Below, in pieces: positions 45,410 through 55,890 of a stretch of DNA of 64,000 nucleotides. The stretch comes from Actinomycetospora corticicola (GTDB lineage: Bacteria; Actinomycetota; Actinomycetes; Mycobacteriales; Pseudonocardiaceae). The translations under genes were made by a program, and so were the position numbers. The DNA is taken from the NCBI RefSeq assembly GCF_013409505.1, contig NZ_JACCBN010000001.1, positions 1,984,001-2,048,000 of the forward strand, written 5' to 3'. Numbering within the stretch: position 1 is the stretch's first letter; every line of letters begins with the position of its first letter. Below the pieces are notes generated by a model. It did no database searches and was not told the origin of the DNA. It saw nothing but the letters and a program-made list of their open reading frames with translations.

Positions 45410-46852
45410 TCAGCCGGCCACCGACGCGTAGGACGTGCCGAGCCGGGCGTCGGAGAGCTCGTAGGTCGCGGTCTGGCCGATGCCCGTGTCGCGGTAGAGC
45501 CCGAGCTTCCAGTAGCTGTAGTTACCCGGGTAGAGCGTGCCGCCCGGCGGACGGAAGCCCGCGACCTTCTGCTGCCCGTCGACCCAGGCGTCGACCACGC
45601 TCTTCGCGCTGGAGCTGGAGAACTTCACGTGCAGCACCAGCGTGGTGACCTTGCCGGTGACGGCGGGGGCGATGACCTTGTCGAAGTTCTTCGACCCGCC
45701 GGGGTGGTCGAAGCCGCCGGAGAGGATGTAGTTGCCGTTCCCGATCCGCAGCTCGAGGGGCGGGCTCCCGGTGCCCTCGTTCTTGAACTGCGTGATGAGC
45801 TGCCAGGAGTTCGCGTTCACCGGGAAGCCGTCGGCGAGCCGGACCGACAGCCGGATGTAGCGGTCCTGCCCCTCGGTGAAGTTGTCGACGTTCGGCTCGA
45901 TCTCGGAGCGCTTGCCGCCCCCCGGCATGGTGAACCGCAGCGCCTTGCGGCCCGCGAGGTCGGTGGCCGGGACGACCGTCGGCGTCTTCGCGCCGACCAT
46001 GTTCCACGGCGTGTCCTTGAACATGCCCAGGCCCTGCGCGGTGATCGCCGCGTCCCAGATCGGCTTGGCCGCCGGGACGGGGGCCGTCCCCGAGTTCGGG
46101 GTGGGGGCCGGGGTGGTCGGCTTGATCGGGACGACGGTGGTCGACGGGGCCGGGGTGGTCGTGGTCGGGCGCACGGTGCTGGTCGGGGCCGCCGTGGTGG
46201 CCGGCGCGGCGGTGGTGCTCGGCGCCGGCGGGGCGGTGGCCGACGCGGGCGACGCCGACGTCGTCGAGGTGGTGATCCAGAGGCGCTGCACAGCCGGGCT
46301 CACGGCCCCCGACCCGCCGAGGAGCACGATCCGCGCCTGCACCTGGGTGGTGAGGGCGGGCAGGACGGTGCGGACGTCGTCCTTGGTCGGCAGCCACGGG
46401 CTCCAGGCGCCGTCGGGGAGGACGCCGCGGACGTCCACCCGGGCGGTCGCGCCGGGCGGCAGGTCGGCGGTCAGCTCGGTGGTGATCGCGTTCGTCGCCG
46501 CGGCGGGACGGCGCGGCGCGAGGACCAGCACACCTTCCGACCGGGCCTTCGCGGTGGACGGGGTCACCAGGCGGACGGCGCCGTCGACGAGCGCGACGTT
46601 CGCGTCGTCACCGCCGGACACGGCGAGCTCGGCGCCCCAGGTCTCCCCGGTCGGCACCGCGGTCGCCGAGGCCGCCAGCCCGATGACCGCGGCGAGCAGG
46701 GCGCCCGCCCCCGCCGTCAGGACGGTCCGACGACGACGGCGGGTGCGGCGCTCGCGGTCGGCGACCGCGGTCGAGGGCTGCGCGCCCGGTCCGCTGTGCG
46801 GGGACAGCGGCCGGTCGGGCAGGGGGGCGAGGAGGTCAGCAGGACGCGACAC
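45410..46852 (-). CDS. Secreted protein with heparin-lyase-like polysaccharide lyase domain
   Basis: 480 aa. A basic N-terminus and hydrophobic segment (VLTAGAGALLAAVIGLAASA, about 44-63) form a signal peptide or anchor. Residues 70-195 are a domain shared with the neighbouring gene (GETWGAELAVSGGDDANV, VRLVTPSTAKARSEGVLVLAP, LPPGATARVDVRGVLPDGAWSPW, QRLWITT). A Thr/Pro/Ala linker follows (195-260). The C-terminal domain (ITAQGLGMFKDTPWNMVG, RYIRLSVRLADGF, SWQLITQFKNEGTGSPPLELRIGNG, YWKLGLYRDTGIGQTATYELSDARLGTSYASV) resembles the polysaccharide lyase/heparinase I jelly roll. Substrate unknown. Confidence 0.78.
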   Translation of the reverse strand: MSRPADLLAPLPDRPLSPHSGPGAQPSTAVADRERRTRRRRRTVLTAGAGALLAAVIGLAASATAVPTGETWGAELAVSGGDDANVALVDGAVRLVTPSTAKARSEGVLVLAPRRPAAATNAITTELTADLPPGATARVDVRGVLPDGAWSPWLPTKDDVRTVLPALTTQVQARIVLLGGSGAVSPAVQRLWITTSTTSASPASATAPPAPSTTAAPATTAAPTSTVRPTTTTPAPSTTVVPIKPTTPAPTPNSGTAPVPAAKPIWDAAITAQGLGMFKDTPWNMVGAKTPTVVPATDLAGRKALRFTMPGGGKRSEIEPNVDNFTEGQDRYIRLSVRLADGFPVNANSWQLITQFKNEGTGSPPLELRIGNGNYILSGGFDHPGGSKNFDKVIAPAVTGKVTTLVLHVKFSSSSAKSVVDAWVDGQQKVAGFRPPGGTLYPGNYSYWKLGLYRDTGIGQTATYELSDARLGTSYASVAG

Positions 46853-48185
46853 GGGGGGCCTCCACGGCGGCGGCGGGGACGTACTGCTGGGGACCGATCT
46901 GCAGCCACTGGCTGCTCGTGCCCTGCGACCCGGTGCGGGACTGGCCGGCCGCGGTGCAGGTGACGGCCATGCGGGCGCCGCCGGCGACGGCGCCGACCGC
47001 GGACGAGGAGTCGGTGGGCGCGGAGCGGACGACGAGGGTGGGCGCCCCGGTGGGTCGGGCCAGGGCGGAGGGCCCGGTGCCGGTCCAGAGGTAGGTCACG
47101 GTCACCCAGCTGTTGTCACGCAGCTGCAGGTCGTCGTAGTAGGTGCCGTCGGCGAGGTCGATCCCCGCGGGGTTCGCGACCTTGCGGCCGAAGCCGTCCT
47201 TGCCGCCGTTGTAGCCCCGCTGGAACGCGGCCTGGGCCTGCGGGAAGCCGAGGGCGAGGTCGCCCCACTGCTGCCGGGTGCCCGGGGCGTTCCAGTAGTC
47301 GTCCTTGATGTTCCAGGGGCCGACGTCCCACACCGGCGACCAGGCGCAGCGGCCGTTCGCGGCGCACACCTTGACCGTGTAGTCGCCCTTGTCGCGGGGC
47401 GCGAGGCCACGTCGGGAGGGCAGGGCCACGAAGTGGTCCCGCGGGACGATGACGTGGCCGTTGGCGGTGGTGTTGCCGACGAGACCGATGCGCGTGGCGA
47501 ACACGCGGCTCGTGAGGGCGGCGACCTTCGCGGGGTCGGGCGCCGGCGCCGGGGTGGTCGTGGCCGGCGCGGGCGTGGTCGTCGGGGCCGGGGTGGTCGT
47601 CGGGGCCGGGGGCGTGGTCGGGGTGCCGGCGAGCGGCTTGACGCGGTCGGTGGTGAACCACAGCCGCTGCAGCGCCGGGCTCGCGCCGAAGTCGCCGGCG
47701 ACGAGGGTGACCCGCACCTGCAGGTCCGTGCTGGGGTCGTCCAGGACGGCGGGTGCCGTGGCGGTCGCGGTGCTCCACTGGCTCCACGTCCCGTCCGACT
47801 TCACCCCACGCACGTCGACGATCACCTGGCCGCCGGGCGGCACGTCCGCGGTCACCTTCGCGGTGATGCGGTCGACGGGGGTCGCGACCCGGTAGGGCGC
47901 CAGGTACAGCTCGCCCTCCGTCCGCGGGGAGCGCGCGCTCTGGGCCCGGACGACGCCGTCGGCGAGCCGGATCGCCCCGGCCGCCGCGACCACGTTGGTG
48001 TCGTCGCCGCCCTGGACGGACAGCTCGGGCACCCAGGTCTCCCCCGGCGAGGTCGCCGAGGCCTGGTGCCCCAGGGACAACGCCAGGACGCCCGCCATCG
48101 CGGCGGCGGCGAGGGCCGACGCCACCGTCCGCCGCACCCGCGGGGGTGCCGTCCCCCTCGGATCGCGGTTCATCCTCTTGGCCAT
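46836..48185 (-). CDS. Secreted protein: shared N-domain, GPWN-type domain, SH3-like C-terminus
   Basis: 449 aa. Signal peptide VASALAAAAMAGVLALSLGHQASA, then an N-terminal domain paralogous to that of the next gene (GETWVPELSVQGGDDTNV, VPPGGQVIVDVRGVKSDGTWSQW, ALQRLWFTT). A Thr/Pro linker leads to a domain with VKVCAANGRCAWSPVWDVGPWNIKDDYWN and QAAFQRGYNGGKDGFGRKV, seen in actinobacterial secreted proteins of unknown role. The end (TLVVRSAPTDSSSAVGAVAGGARMAVTCTAAG) looks like a bacterial SH3. GGGAGAGG precedes the ATG at 48185. It overlaps the lyase-like gene by 17 bases, so they form an operon. Confidence 0.75.
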   Translation of the reverse strand: MAKRMNRDPRGTAPPRVRRTVASALAAAAMAGVLALSLGHQASATSPGETWVPELSVQGGDDTNVVAAAGAIRLADGVVRAQSARSPRTEGELYLAPYRVATPVDRITAKVTADVPPGGQVIVDVRGVKSDGTWSQWSTATATAPAVLDDPSTDLQVRVTLVAGDFGASPALQRLWFTTDRVKPLAGTPTTPPAPTTTPAPTTTPAPATTTPAPAPDPAKVAALTSRVFATRIGLVGNTTANGHVIVPRDHFVALPSRRGLAPRDKGDYTVKVCAANGRCAWSPVWDVGPWNIKDDYWNAPGTRQQWGDLALGFPQAQAAFQRGYNGGKDGFGRKVANPAGIDLADGTYYDDLQLRDNSWVTVTYLWTGTGPSALARPTGAPTLVVRSAPTDSSSAVGAVAGGARMAVTCTAAGQSRTGSQGTSSQWLQIGPQQYVPAAAVEAPRVASC

Positions 48186-48478
48186 CGCGCTCGCACCTCT
48201 CCCACCGTCGTGACGACGGGGGGAGTTGACGCTGCGTGACACATCTGGGTCAAGCGAAACGCGTGGTGTGCACGTGAGTGATAACCGGAGTGGTGAAACC
48301 CGTTCGCGCAGGTCACACGTCCTTCACGTGTCGCCCGAGCGGGTGGTCACCTCCCCGGACGGGGGGTGTGGAGGGGCGTTCCGCCACCCTCGGTGCCCGC
48401 TGCCCCCCGGAGACACGGTGACCGCGCGTGACACTTCGAGTGGTGATCGAGGGTCGGGCGGTCGCGCTGCGGCAGCGG
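48186..48478. other. Intergenic region (293 bp) between ftsQ and the secreted-protein operon
   Basis: No gene seen. It must hold the promoter of the secreted-protein pair. A TTGACC hexamer on the minus strand (48251-48256) could be a -35, with no convincing -10. Several GTGAC/GTCAC and CACGTG-like half-sites (48264-48340) are scattered without a clean palindrome. I recognise no riboswitch. Confidence 0.45.
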
Positions 48479-49372
48479 TCAGCTCACGACGGGCAGGTCC
48501 GGCGTCGAGACGTCGTACACCGAGCCCGGGCGCGTCAGCAGCGGCCCGAGCACGGCGGCCTTGCGCTCGTCCTCGGCGTCCGCGCCCCAGCGCACCGTGC
48601 GTCCGTCGAGGAGGAACGAGACGTCGTAGGCGCCGTTCGCGCGCAGCTCGGTGACCTTCGCCCGCAGCGTGGTCGGCAGCGCCTGCAGCACCCGCACCGC
48701 GGCCACCGTCGCCGGGTTCCCGGGCGACGCGGCCACCCCTGCGGGCAGCACCAGCCGCGGCACCCCGGCCGGCGCGGCGGGCATCGTGCGGTAGACGAAC
48801 CCGGAGCCGTCGAGCAGCCCGACCCCGCCCGGGGCGGGCACGGCGGCGACCGGCTCCCGCTCGGTCACCGCCACCGTCACCGTGCCCGGCAGGGACCGCC
48901 GCACGTCGACCGACGCGACCCTCGGGATGGCGGCGACCCGCGCGTCCAGGTCGGCCGTGGAGAGCCACAGCAGGGAGGTCTCCGGGGGTACGGCCGCGGC
49001 CTGCTGCACCGCCGGGAGGGTCTCCGCCGCGGCGCCGGTGACCTCCACCGCGCGGACGTCGAACACCGGGGAGAACCCGAGCAGCCAGACCAGCCCGCCG
49101 ACCACCGCCAGCGTCCCCACGGCCACGGTCCACCGCCGACGCAGCACCCGCCGTCGGGCCACGCGCGCCTCGAGCGCGGCGTGGTCGCGGGGGCCGCGGT
49201 CCCGCGGGGGCCGCGACGACGGGCGACGCGCGCGGCCGTCACGTCCCCGGGCGTCCCGGGCGCCCTCGGCGCGTCCGCGGCCGTCGCTGCGCGTGCGCCC
49301 GCCCGACCGGCCCGACCTGCCGTCGGGAACGCCGGGGCGGGGACGGCGGGTCGGGGGCGGCAGCGGACTCAG
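48479..49372 (-). CDS. ftsQ: Cell division protein FtsQ
   Basis: About 297 aa. Cytoplasmic N-terminus rich in Arg, Gly and Asp, one membrane helix ([24 protein letters not shown]), a POTRA domain ([63 protein letters not shown]) and the FtsQ beta domain ([50 protein letters not shown]). It bridges early and late divisome proteins. No ATG/GTG/TTG lies near the murC stop. A CTG overlapping it (CTGA) gives a length like other actinobacterial FtsQ. A GTG at 49162 would shorten it by 70 residues. Confidence 0.9.
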   Translation of the reverse strand: MSPLPPPTRRPRPGVPDGRSGRSGGRTRSDGRGRAEGARDARGRDGRARRPSSRPPRDRGPRDHAALEARVARRRVLRRRWTVAVGTLAVVGGLVWLLGFSPVFDVRAVEVTGAAAETLPAVQQAAAVPPETSLLWLSTADLDARVAAIPRVASVDVRRSLPGTVTVAVTEREPVAAVPAPGGVGLLDGSGFVYRTMPAAPAGVPRLVLPAGVAASPGNPATVAAVRVLQALPTTLRAKVTELRANGAYDVSFLLDGRTVRWGADAEDERKAAVLGPLLTRPGSVYDVSTPDLPVVS

Positions 49373-50916
49373 CCCCCGACGGGAGCCGGGGCGGTCGTGT
49401 CCCCCGTCGCTCCGCTCGCCTCGTCCCGGCGCTCGAGCTCGAGCAGCACCTCCGGGCCGAGGACCGTCACGTCGCCCGCGCCCATGGTGATGACGAGGTC
49501 GCCGGGTCGGGCGAGGTCGGCGAGCAGGCTCGGGACGGCGGCCCAGGAGGGCTCGTAGTGCACGTGCTCGGCGGGCAGCGTGACGTGCCGGGCGATGGTG
49601 GCGCCGTTGACGCCGGGCTCCGGCTGCTCGCGGGCCCCGTAGACGTCGAGCAGCACGACCTCGTCGGCCAGCGAGAGCGCCGCCCCGAACTGCTCGGCGA
49701 AGTCCCGCGTCCGGGAGTACAGGTGCGGCTGGAAGGCGACGATCAGGCGTCCCCGCTCCCCCAGCACCGGGCGGGCCGCGCGCAGCTGGGCCTCGACCTT
49801 CGTGGGGGCGTGCGCATAGTCGTCGTACACGCGGACCCCGCGGGCCTCGCCCCGGAGCTCGAAGCGGCGGCGGACGCCGGTGAAGGACTCCAGCCCCTCC
49901 AGGAGCTTGTCGAGCGGCGCCCCGAGGTCGAGCCCGGCCAGCAGCGCGGCGCACGCGTTGAAGGCCTGGTGCTCCCCCGCGACGCTCAGCCGCAGCGTGT
50001 GCTCGGCGCCCACCGACCCGGTCGAGCTCCGCTCCGCTGCGTCTCCCCCCACGCGGATCGTCAGGATCCCGGTGGAGGCCTCGGCGCGGTAGTCCAGCAC
50101 CGTGACGTCCTCCGCGCCGACGGCGGTCCGTCCGTAGCGGCGCACCCGCACACCCGCGGCCGCCGCCCGGTCGCCGAGCGCGGCGGCGCCCGGGTCGTCG
50201 GCGCACACCACGAGGGCCCCGCCCGGCTCGATCCGGCCGGCGAACGCGTCGAACACCGCCACGTAGGCCTCCACGGTGCCGTGGTGATCGAGGTGGTCCG
50301 GCTCGACGTTGGTGACGATCGCGACGGCGGGCGAGTAGGCCAGGAAGGAGCCGTCGGACTCGTCGGCCTCGGCCACGAACACGTCGCCGTGCCCGTGGTG
50401 GGCGCTCGAGCCGGACGTGAGCAGGTCGCCGCCGATCATGAACGACGGGTCCGTGCCGCAGGCCTGCAGCGCCACGACCAGCATCGAGGTGGTCGACGTC
50501 TTGCCGGCGCTGCCCGACACGCAGGCGGCGCGGTGGTCGGCCATGAGCTCGGCGAGCACCGCCGAGCGGTGCAGCACCGGGATGCCGCGCGCGGCCGCCT
50601 CGAGCAGCTCGGGGTTGTCGGGGTCGGCCTGGTGGACCGCCTTCGTCGTGACCAGGGCGGTCGGGCCGCCGGGCAGCAGGTCGAGGTTGGCGGCGTCGTG
50701 GCCGACCGACACCTCGGCGCCCAGCGTCCGCAGGGCGAGCACCGCCCGTGAGTCCTTCGCGTCCGAGCCGGACACCATCGCCCCACGGGCGAGCAGGATG
50801 CGGGCGATCCCGCTCATCGCGGCGCCGCCCGCGCCGATGAAGTGCACGCGGGAGAGCAGCCGTGGCAGGTCCGGGACCAGCGCCTGCTCCCCCGGCTGCA
50901 TGATCTCGTCGGTCAC
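49369..50916 (-). CDS. murC: UDP-N-acetylmuramate-L-alanine ligase, MurC
   Basis: 515 aa. It adds L-alanine to UDP-MurNAc. The N-terminal Rossmann domain ([29 protein letters not shown]) and the ligase domains ([56 protein letters not shown]) are typical. The ATP loop reads GSAGKTSTT (135-143), where the family usually has GTHGKT, and the histidine is missing. Residues about 295-302 (ERSSTGSV) are encoded by a dispersed repeat inserted in frame. The GTG overlaps the murG stop (GTGA). Confidence 0.95.
   Translation of the reverse strand: MTDEIMQPGEQALVPDLPRLLSRVHFIGAGGAAMSGIARILLARGAMVSGSDAKDSRAVLALRTLGAEVSVGHDAANLDLLPGGPTALVTTKAVHQADPDNPELLEAAARGIPVLHRSAVLAELMADHRAACVSGSAGKTSTTSMLVVALQACGTDPSFMIGGDLLTSGSSAHHGHGDVFVAEADESDGSFLAYSPAVAIVTNVEPDHLDHHGTVEAYVAVFDAFAGRIEPGGALVVCADDPGAAALGDRAAAAGVRVRRYGRTAVGAEDVTVLDYRAEASTGILTIRVGGDAAERSSTGSVGAEHTLRLSVAGEHQAFNACAALLAGLDLGAPLDKLLEGLESFTGVRRRFELRGEARGVRVYDDYAHAPTKVEAQLRAARPVLGERGRLIVAFQPHLYSRTRDFAEQFGAALSLADEVVLLDVYGAREQPEPGVNGATIARHVTLPAEHVHYEPSWAAVPSLLADLARPGDLVITMGAGDVTVLGPEVLLELERRDEASGATGDTTAPAPVGG
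50018..50046. repeat. Dispersed GC-rich repeat, copy 3 (inside murC)
   Basis: Plus-strand core GTCGAGCTCCGCTCCGCTGC. It is read in frame as AERSSTGS within the central domain of MurC, between strands of a region variable in the family. Copies also occur at bsaP and lspA. Confidence 0.65.
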
Positions 50917-52049
50917 CGGTCGATCCCCTCCGTACCCGCCGTGCCCTCGGCCGCCTCCAGCACCATCCGGGCCAGTGTCTCGTCCGCGTCCGCGTGCCCC
51001 GTACGCCGGGCTCCCGCACTCATCGCCGAGAGGCGTTCGCCGCTGGTCAGCAGGGGGACGACGAGCTCGACGACCTTCTCGGGGGTGAGGTCCGCGTCCT
51101 CCACCAGGATGCCCCCGCCGTGCTCCACCACCGGCAGCGCGTTGAGCCGCTGCTCGCCGTTGCCGTGCGGCAGGGGGACGTACACCGCGGGCAGGCCGAC
51201 CGCCGACACCTCGGCGACCGTCATCGCCCCCGACCGGCAGATCGCGAGGTCCGCGGCGGCATAGGCCAGGTCCATCCGCTCCAGGTAGGGCACCGCCACG
51301 TACGGCGGCGTGCCGCGGGGCACCTCGACGGTGTTCTTCGGCCCGTGGGCGTGCAGCACCCCGATCCCGGCCGCCCGCAGCGCGCCCGCGGCCCCCGCCA
51401 CCGCCTCGTTGAGCGACCGCGCCCCCTGCGACCCACCGAACACCAGCAGGGTGGGGGCGTCCGGGTCGAGACCGAAGTGCGCCCGCGCCTTCGCCCGCAG
51501 CGCCTCGCGGTCCAGGGTCGTGATCGCGCGGCGCAGCGGCATCCCGATCACCGGCCCGTCGAGCCCGCTGCCGGGGACGGCCGCGGCGACCGCGGCGGCG
51601 TGGCGGGCGCCGACCTTGTTCGCGATGCCCGCGCTCGCGTTCGCCTCGTGCACGACGACCGGGACCCGGCTGCCGGGCAGCCGCGCGGCCAGGTACGCGG
51701 GCAGCGCCACGTACCCGCCGAACCCGACGACGACGTCCGCCTCGACCGCGCGGAGCACCTTCCGGGTCCGCCGCACGGAGTTCACGACCCGCCACGGGAG
51801 GGCCGCGAGGTCCTTCGACGGCTTGCGGGGCAGCGGCACCGGCGGCACCAGCTCGAGCGGGTAGCCCCGCTTCGGGACGAGCGTCGTCTCGAGGCCCCGG
51901 CTGGTCCCCAGGGCGGTCACCCGGGCGTCCGGGCGCAGCCGCCGCACCGCGTCGGCCAGCGCGAGCGCGGGCTCGATGTGTCCGGCGGTGCCACCTCCGG
52001 CGACGACGACGGACAGCGGACGACGGGGGCTGCGGGGACTGTCGGACAC
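50913..52049 (-). CDS. murG: UDP-GlcNAc:lipid I N-acetylglucosamine transferase, MurG
   Basis: 378 aa. It makes lipid II at the inner membrane face. A two-domain GT-B fold: [22 protein letters not shown] at the N-terminus, [54 protein letters not shown], and the nucleotide-sugar site [36 protein letters not shown]. Start GTG at 52049 with TAGGAG upstream; that element contains the ftsW stop codon. It overlaps murC by four bases. Confidence 0.96.
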   Translation of the reverse strand: MSDSPRSPRRPLSVVVAGGGTAGHIEPALALADAVRRLRPDARVTALGTSRGLETTLVPKRGYPLELVPPVPLPRKPSKDLAALPWRVVNSVRRTRKVLRAVEADVVVGFGGYVALPAYLAARLPGSRVPVVVHEANASAGIANKVGARHAAAVAAAVPGSGLDGPVIGMPLRRAITTLDREALRAKARAHFGLDPDAPTLLVFGGSQGARSLNEAVAGAAGALRAAGIGVLHAHGPKNTVEVPRGTPPYVAVPYLERMDLAYAAADLAICRSGAMTVAEVSAVGLPAVYVPLPHGNGEQRLNALPVVEHGGGILVEDADLTPEKVVELVVPLLTSGERLSAMSAGARRTGHADADETLARMVLEAAEGTAGTEGIDR

Positions 52050-52056
52050 ACGACTC

Positions 52057-53337
52057 CTACGTGGTGCGGGCGCGCCCCGGCTCGGGCGGCGGCAGGCGCA
52101 GGGCCCGCGCGAGGCGGCCCTGGCCGTGCGTGCGCAGCGCGGCGGCGGCATCGGTCTCGTGACGGGCGAAGTTCGCGAGCAGGCCGCCCGCGAACAGGGC
52201 GAGGGCGAGGGACGTGCCGCCTGAGGACACCAGCGGCAGCGGGATCCCGGTGACCGGGAGCAGGCCGACGACGTAGCCGATGTTGATGGCGGCCTGGATG
52301 ACCAGCCACACCGTCAGCGTCGCCGCCACGACGCGGATCCAGGGGTCGACGGAGCGGGCGGCGATCCGCAGCCCGGTGTAGGCGAGGGTGCCGAACAGCG
52401 CGATCACCGCGGACGCCCCGAGGAAGCCGAGCTCCTCGCCGATGATCGCGAAGATGAAGTCGTTGTCCGCGTTCGGGAGGTAGCTCCACTTCGCCCGGCC
52501 CTGGCCGAGGCCCTGGCCGAACACGCCGCCGTCGGCGAGCGAGAACAGCGCCTGTCGCGCCTGGTACGCGGGCCCGAGCGGGTCGGCGTTCATCGGGTCG
52601 AGGAACGCCGTGATCCGGCTCTGCCGGTAGCTGGCGGCCACGCCGAGCACCACCACGCCGATGACGCCGACCGTGCCGAACAGGGCGAGCAGCCCCAGCG
52701 GGGCGCCGGCGAACCACAGCAGCCCCACCACGATGACGCCGAGCGAGATCGTCGTCCCGAGGTCGGGCTGCAGCATCACCAGCACGAAGATCAGCATCGC
52801 GACCGGCACCATCGGCAGCAGGGCCTGGCGCCACCGCCGCGGGGCCGGCCGGTGGCGGACCAGCACGTGCGCGCCCCACAGGGCGAGGGCGATCTTGGTG
52901 ATCTCGCTGGGCTGCAGGGACAGGCCGGCGACCCGGAACCACGACCGCGAGCCGTTCACCTGCGCCCCGAGCCCCGGTACGAGGACCAGGGCGAGCAGCA
53001 CGAGGCACGCGGCGAGCAGCCACGGGCTCGCCGCCCGCCAGCGTCGCGGCGGCACCCGCAGGCCGAGCCAGAACAGCCCCGCCCCGAGCACGGCGAACGC
53101 GAGCTGCCGGAAGAAGACGCCGTAGGACGACCCACCCGCGGCGTAGGCGTTCACCGACGACGCGGACAGGACCATGACCAGGCCCAGCGCGGTCAGCAGG
53201 CCGAAGACCGCGAGCACGAGGTGCAGCGAGGTCAACGGGCGCCCGAGCCACTGCGAGAGCGCGCCGGCGAGGGCGCGCACGTTCGGCGGGGCCTGCCGCG
53301 TCCGGCGCGGCGTGCGCCCCGTCGTCCGGGTGGTCAC
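52057..53337 (-). CDS. ftsW: SEDS-family peptidoglycan glycosyltransferase FtsW
   Basis: 426 aa. About 10 membrane helices. Polymerises glycan strands with its partner FtsI. Family marks are [72 protein letters not shown] with the catalytic aspartate, [20 protein letters not shown] and [29 protein letters not shown]. The cytoplasmic C-terminal tail is short and basic. The GTG overlaps the murD stop (GTGA). Confidence 0.96.
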   Translation of the reverse strand: MTTRTTGRTPRRTRQAPPNVRALAGALSQWLGRPLTSLHLVLAVFGLLTALGLVMVLSASSVNAYAAGGSSYGVFFRQLAFAVLGAGLFWLGLRVPPRRWRAASPWLLAACLVLLALVLVPGLGAQVNGSRSWFRVAGLSLQPSEITKIALALWGAHVLVRHRPAPRRWRQALLPMVPVAMLIFVLVMLQPDLGTTISLGVIVVGLLWFAGAPLGLLALFGTVGVIGVVVLGVAASYRQSRITAFLDPMNADPLGPAYQARQALFSLADGGVFGQGLGQGRAKWSYLPNADNDFIFAIIGEELGFLGASAVIALFGTLAYTGLRIAARSVDPWIRVVAATLTVWLVIQAAINIGYVVGLLPVTGIPLPLVSSGGTSLALALFAGGLLANFARHETDAAAALRTHGQGRLARALRLPPPEPGRARTT

Positions 53338-54830
53338 GACGACGGGTCCGCGGCCGGCTCGGCCACCGCGCCGGCCTCGGGCACCGGGTCCGGGTCGAGG
53401 CCGGGCTCGGCGCTCGCCCCGCTCGCGCCCGCGACCCGCTGGGCCGCCGCGGCGAACGCGTCGCCCCGCGCCGCGTAGTCGCGGAACATGTCCATCGAGG
53501 CCGCCGCGGGGGCGAGCAGCACGACGTCGCCGGGCCGGGCCATCGTCGCGGCCGACCGGGCCGCCGCCAGCATCGGGTCCATCGGGACATCGTCGCCCCC
53601 GCCGACGTCGTCGACCGGCACCTCGGGGGCGTGTCGGGCGAGTGCCTCCAGGAAGCGGGCCCGGTCGGCGCCGAGCACCACCGCCCCGGCGAGCCGCCCG
53701 GCGTTCGCGAGCACGAGGTCGTCGACGGCCGCGCCCTTGAGCAGGCCGCCCGCCACCCACACCACGCGGGCGTGCGCGGCGAGCGACGCGGCGGCCGCGT
53801 GCGGGTTGGTGGCCTTCGAGTCGTCGACCCAGCGCACCCCGCCCGACTCGGCGACGACGGCGCCGCGGTGCGCCCCGGGTGCGTACGCGCGCAGCCCCGC
53901 GGCGACCGCCTCGGCGGGGACCCCGTGGGCGCGGGCGAGCGCCGCCGCGGCGAGCGCGTTGGCCTCCCCCGGCGGGCCCGAGGGGACGATGTCGGCCACC
54001 TCGGCCAGCAGCACCGGACGCCGGTCCTCGCCCCCGGCGTCGTCGAAGGCCCGGTCGACCAGGCGGCGCACCCCGCGGGTGGTGTCGACGCCCAGCTCTC
54101 CGGGGCCGGGCTCGCCGCGGGTGAACCCGACCCGGCGTCCGGGCGCGGCGCGCAACAGTCCGGCGGCCCGCTCGTCGTCGAGCCCGCCGATCGCGACCCG
54201 GCCGCGCAGCACCCGGGCCTTCGCGGCGGCGTAGGCGGCCATCGAGCCGTGCCAGTCGAGGTGGTCGTCGGCGACGTTGAGCACCGCGCCGGCGAACGGG
54301 GCGACCGAGGGCGACCACTCCAGCTGGAAGCTCGACAGCTCGACCGCCAGCACCCGGTGCCCGGCGCGCAGCGCGTCGACGATCGGCAGACCGATGTTTC
54401 CGCAGGCCACGGCGTCCAGGCCCGCCGCCAGCAGGATCGCCTCGAGCATCCCGGTGGTGGTCGTCTTGCCGTTGGTGCCGGTGACGGCGAGCCAGACCGG
54501 CGGGCCGTCGGGGCACACCGCCGGGTCCTGTCCCAGCCGCCACGCCAGCTCCGGCTCGCCGATCATCTCGACGCCCGCCGCGCGGGCGGCGAGGGCCAAC
54601 GGGGAATCCGGCCGGAACCCGGGGCTGGTGACGACGAGGTCGCACCCGTCCGGCACCGACGCGAGGTCGGTGGTGGACGCGACCGGGCGGTCGCCCAGCG
54701 TGGCGAGCTGCGCCGGGTCCGCGTCGGCCACGGTCACGCGGGCACCGAGCTCGAGCAGGACGTCGACCACCGAGGCCCCGGTGCGCCGGGCCCCCGCGAC
54801 CAGGACGTGCCGTTCACGCCACTCAACCAC
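53334..54830 (-). CDS. murD: UDP-N-acetylmuramoyl-L-alanine-D-glutamate ligase, MurD
   Basis: 498 aa. It adds D-glutamate. ATP loop [11 protein letters not shown] at 118-128, [46 protein letters not shown], and [34 protein letters not shown]. The C-terminal tail of about 35 residues ([24 protein letters not shown]) is acidic and Pro-rich and exceeds the usual family length. The GTG start overlaps mraY by eight bases. Confidence 0.96.
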   Translation of the reverse strand: MVEWRERHVLVAGARRTGASVVDVLLELGARVTVADADPAQLATLGDRPVASTTDLASVPDGCDLVVTSPGFRPDSPLALAARAAGVEMIGEPELAWRLGQDPAVCPDGPPVWLAVTGTNGKTTTTGMLEAILLAAGLDAVACGNIGLPIVDALRAGHRVLAVELSSFQLEWSPSVAPFAGAVLNVADDHLDWHGSMAAYAAAKARVLRGRVAIGGLDDERAAGLLRAAPGRRVGFTRGEPGPGELGVDTTRGVRRLVDRAFDDAGGEDRRPVLLAEVADIVPSGPPGEANALAAAALARAHGVPAEAVAAGLRAYAPGAHRGAVVAESGGVRWVDDSKATNPHAAAASLAAHARVVWVAGGLLKGAAVDDLVLANAGRLAGAVVLGADRARFLEALARHAPEVPVDDVGGGDDVPMDPMLAAARSAATMARPGDVVLLAPAAASMDMFRDYAARGDAFAAAAQRVAGASGASAEPGLDPDPVPEAGAVAEPAADPSS

Positions 54831-55890
54831 CGGACGCGGCCAGCCACTCGCTGTAGAACAGCCCGAGCCCCAGCGCGCAGCAGATCGCCGCGAGCAGCCA
54901 GAACCGGATGATCACCGTGGTCTCGGCCCAGCCGGCGAGCTCGAAGTGGTGGTGGAAGGGCGCCATGCGGAACAGGCGCCGCCTCGTCGTCCGGAAGACC
55001 GCGACCTGGAGGACCACCGAGAGGGCCTCGACGACGAAGACGCCGCCGAGCACCACGAGCAGCAGCTCGGTGCGGGTGACCATCGCGAGGCCGGCGAAGA
55101 GCCCGCCCAGGGCGAGCGACCCGGTGTCGCCCATGAAGATGCGGGCGGGCGCCGCGTTCCACCAGAGGAACCCGATGCAGGCGCCCATCCCGGCGGCGGC
55201 CACGAGCGTGATGTCGAGCGGGTCGCGCACCTGGTAGCAACCCGCCTCGATCGCGGTGCCGCAGTCGTTGCGGAACTGCCAGAACGAGACGATCAGGTAG
55301 GTCGCGAGCACCATCGCCGAGATGCCCGCGGCGAGTCCGTCGAGCCCGTCGGTGAGGTTCACGGCGTTCGAGGCGGCCGTGACGATGAGGTAGCAGAACA
55401 GGATGAACCCGACGCTGCCGAAGCCGACCACGGCGATGTCCCGGACGAACGACAGGTTCGTCGAGGCCGGGGTGAGCCCCTGCTCGTCGACGAACTGCAG
55501 CGCGAGCACGCCGAAGATCACGGCGGTGACGAACTGGCCGACCAGCTTCGCGGTCTTGTTGAGGCCCAGGTTGCGCTGTCGCCGGATCTTGATGAAGTCG
55601 TCGAGGAACCCGACCACGCCGAGCGAGGTCATGAGCAGCAGGACCAGGAGGCCGGACGCCGAGATCGAGACGTCCGCGGCCAGGTGCGAGGCGAGGTAGC
55701 CGACCCAGATCGCGATGAGGATGGCGACCCCGCCCATCGTCGGGGTGCCGCGCTTGCCCTGGTGGCTCTGCGGGCCCTCCTCGCGGATCTCCTGCCCGAA
55801 CCCCTGCCGGATGAACAGCCGGATCACGTACGGCGTCAGCAGGATCGACACCGCCAGGGCGAGCCCGGCGGCGACCAGTACGCCCTTCAC
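54823..55890 (-). CDS. mraY: Phospho-N-acetylmuramoyl-pentapeptide transferase, MraY
   Basis: 355 aa, about 10 membrane helices. Makes lipid I by moving phospho-MurNAc-pentapeptide to undecaprenyl phosphate. Active-site blocks are [27 protein letters not shown] (Asp pair), [40 protein letters not shown], and the [25 protein letters not shown] histidine loop. GTG start overlaps the murF stop (GTGA). It sits in the standard place between murF and murD. Confidence 0.97.
   Translation of the reverse strand: MKGVLVAAGLALAVSILLTPYVIRLFIRQGFGQEIREEGPQSHQGKRGTPTMGGVAILIAIWVGYLASHLAADVSISASGLLVLLLMTSLGVVGFLDDFIKIRRQRNLGLNKTAKLVGQFVTAVIFGVLALQFVDEQGLTPASTNLSFVRDIAVVGFGSVGFILFCYLIVTAASNAVNLTDGLDGLAAGISAMVLATYLIVSFWQFRNDCGTAIEAGCYQVRDPLDITLVAAAGMGACIGFLWWNAAPARIFMGDTGSLALGGLFAGLAMVTRTELLLVVLGGVFVVEALSVVLQVAVFRTTRRRLFRMAPFHHHFELAGWAETTVIIRFWLLAAICCALGLGLFYSEWLAASGG

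Noticed and set aside
48186..48478. c-di-AMP (ydaO) riboswitch in front of the secreted-protein operon
   Set aside because: Such riboswitches often precede wall hydrolase genes in actinobacteria, but I could not find the conserved paired elements here.
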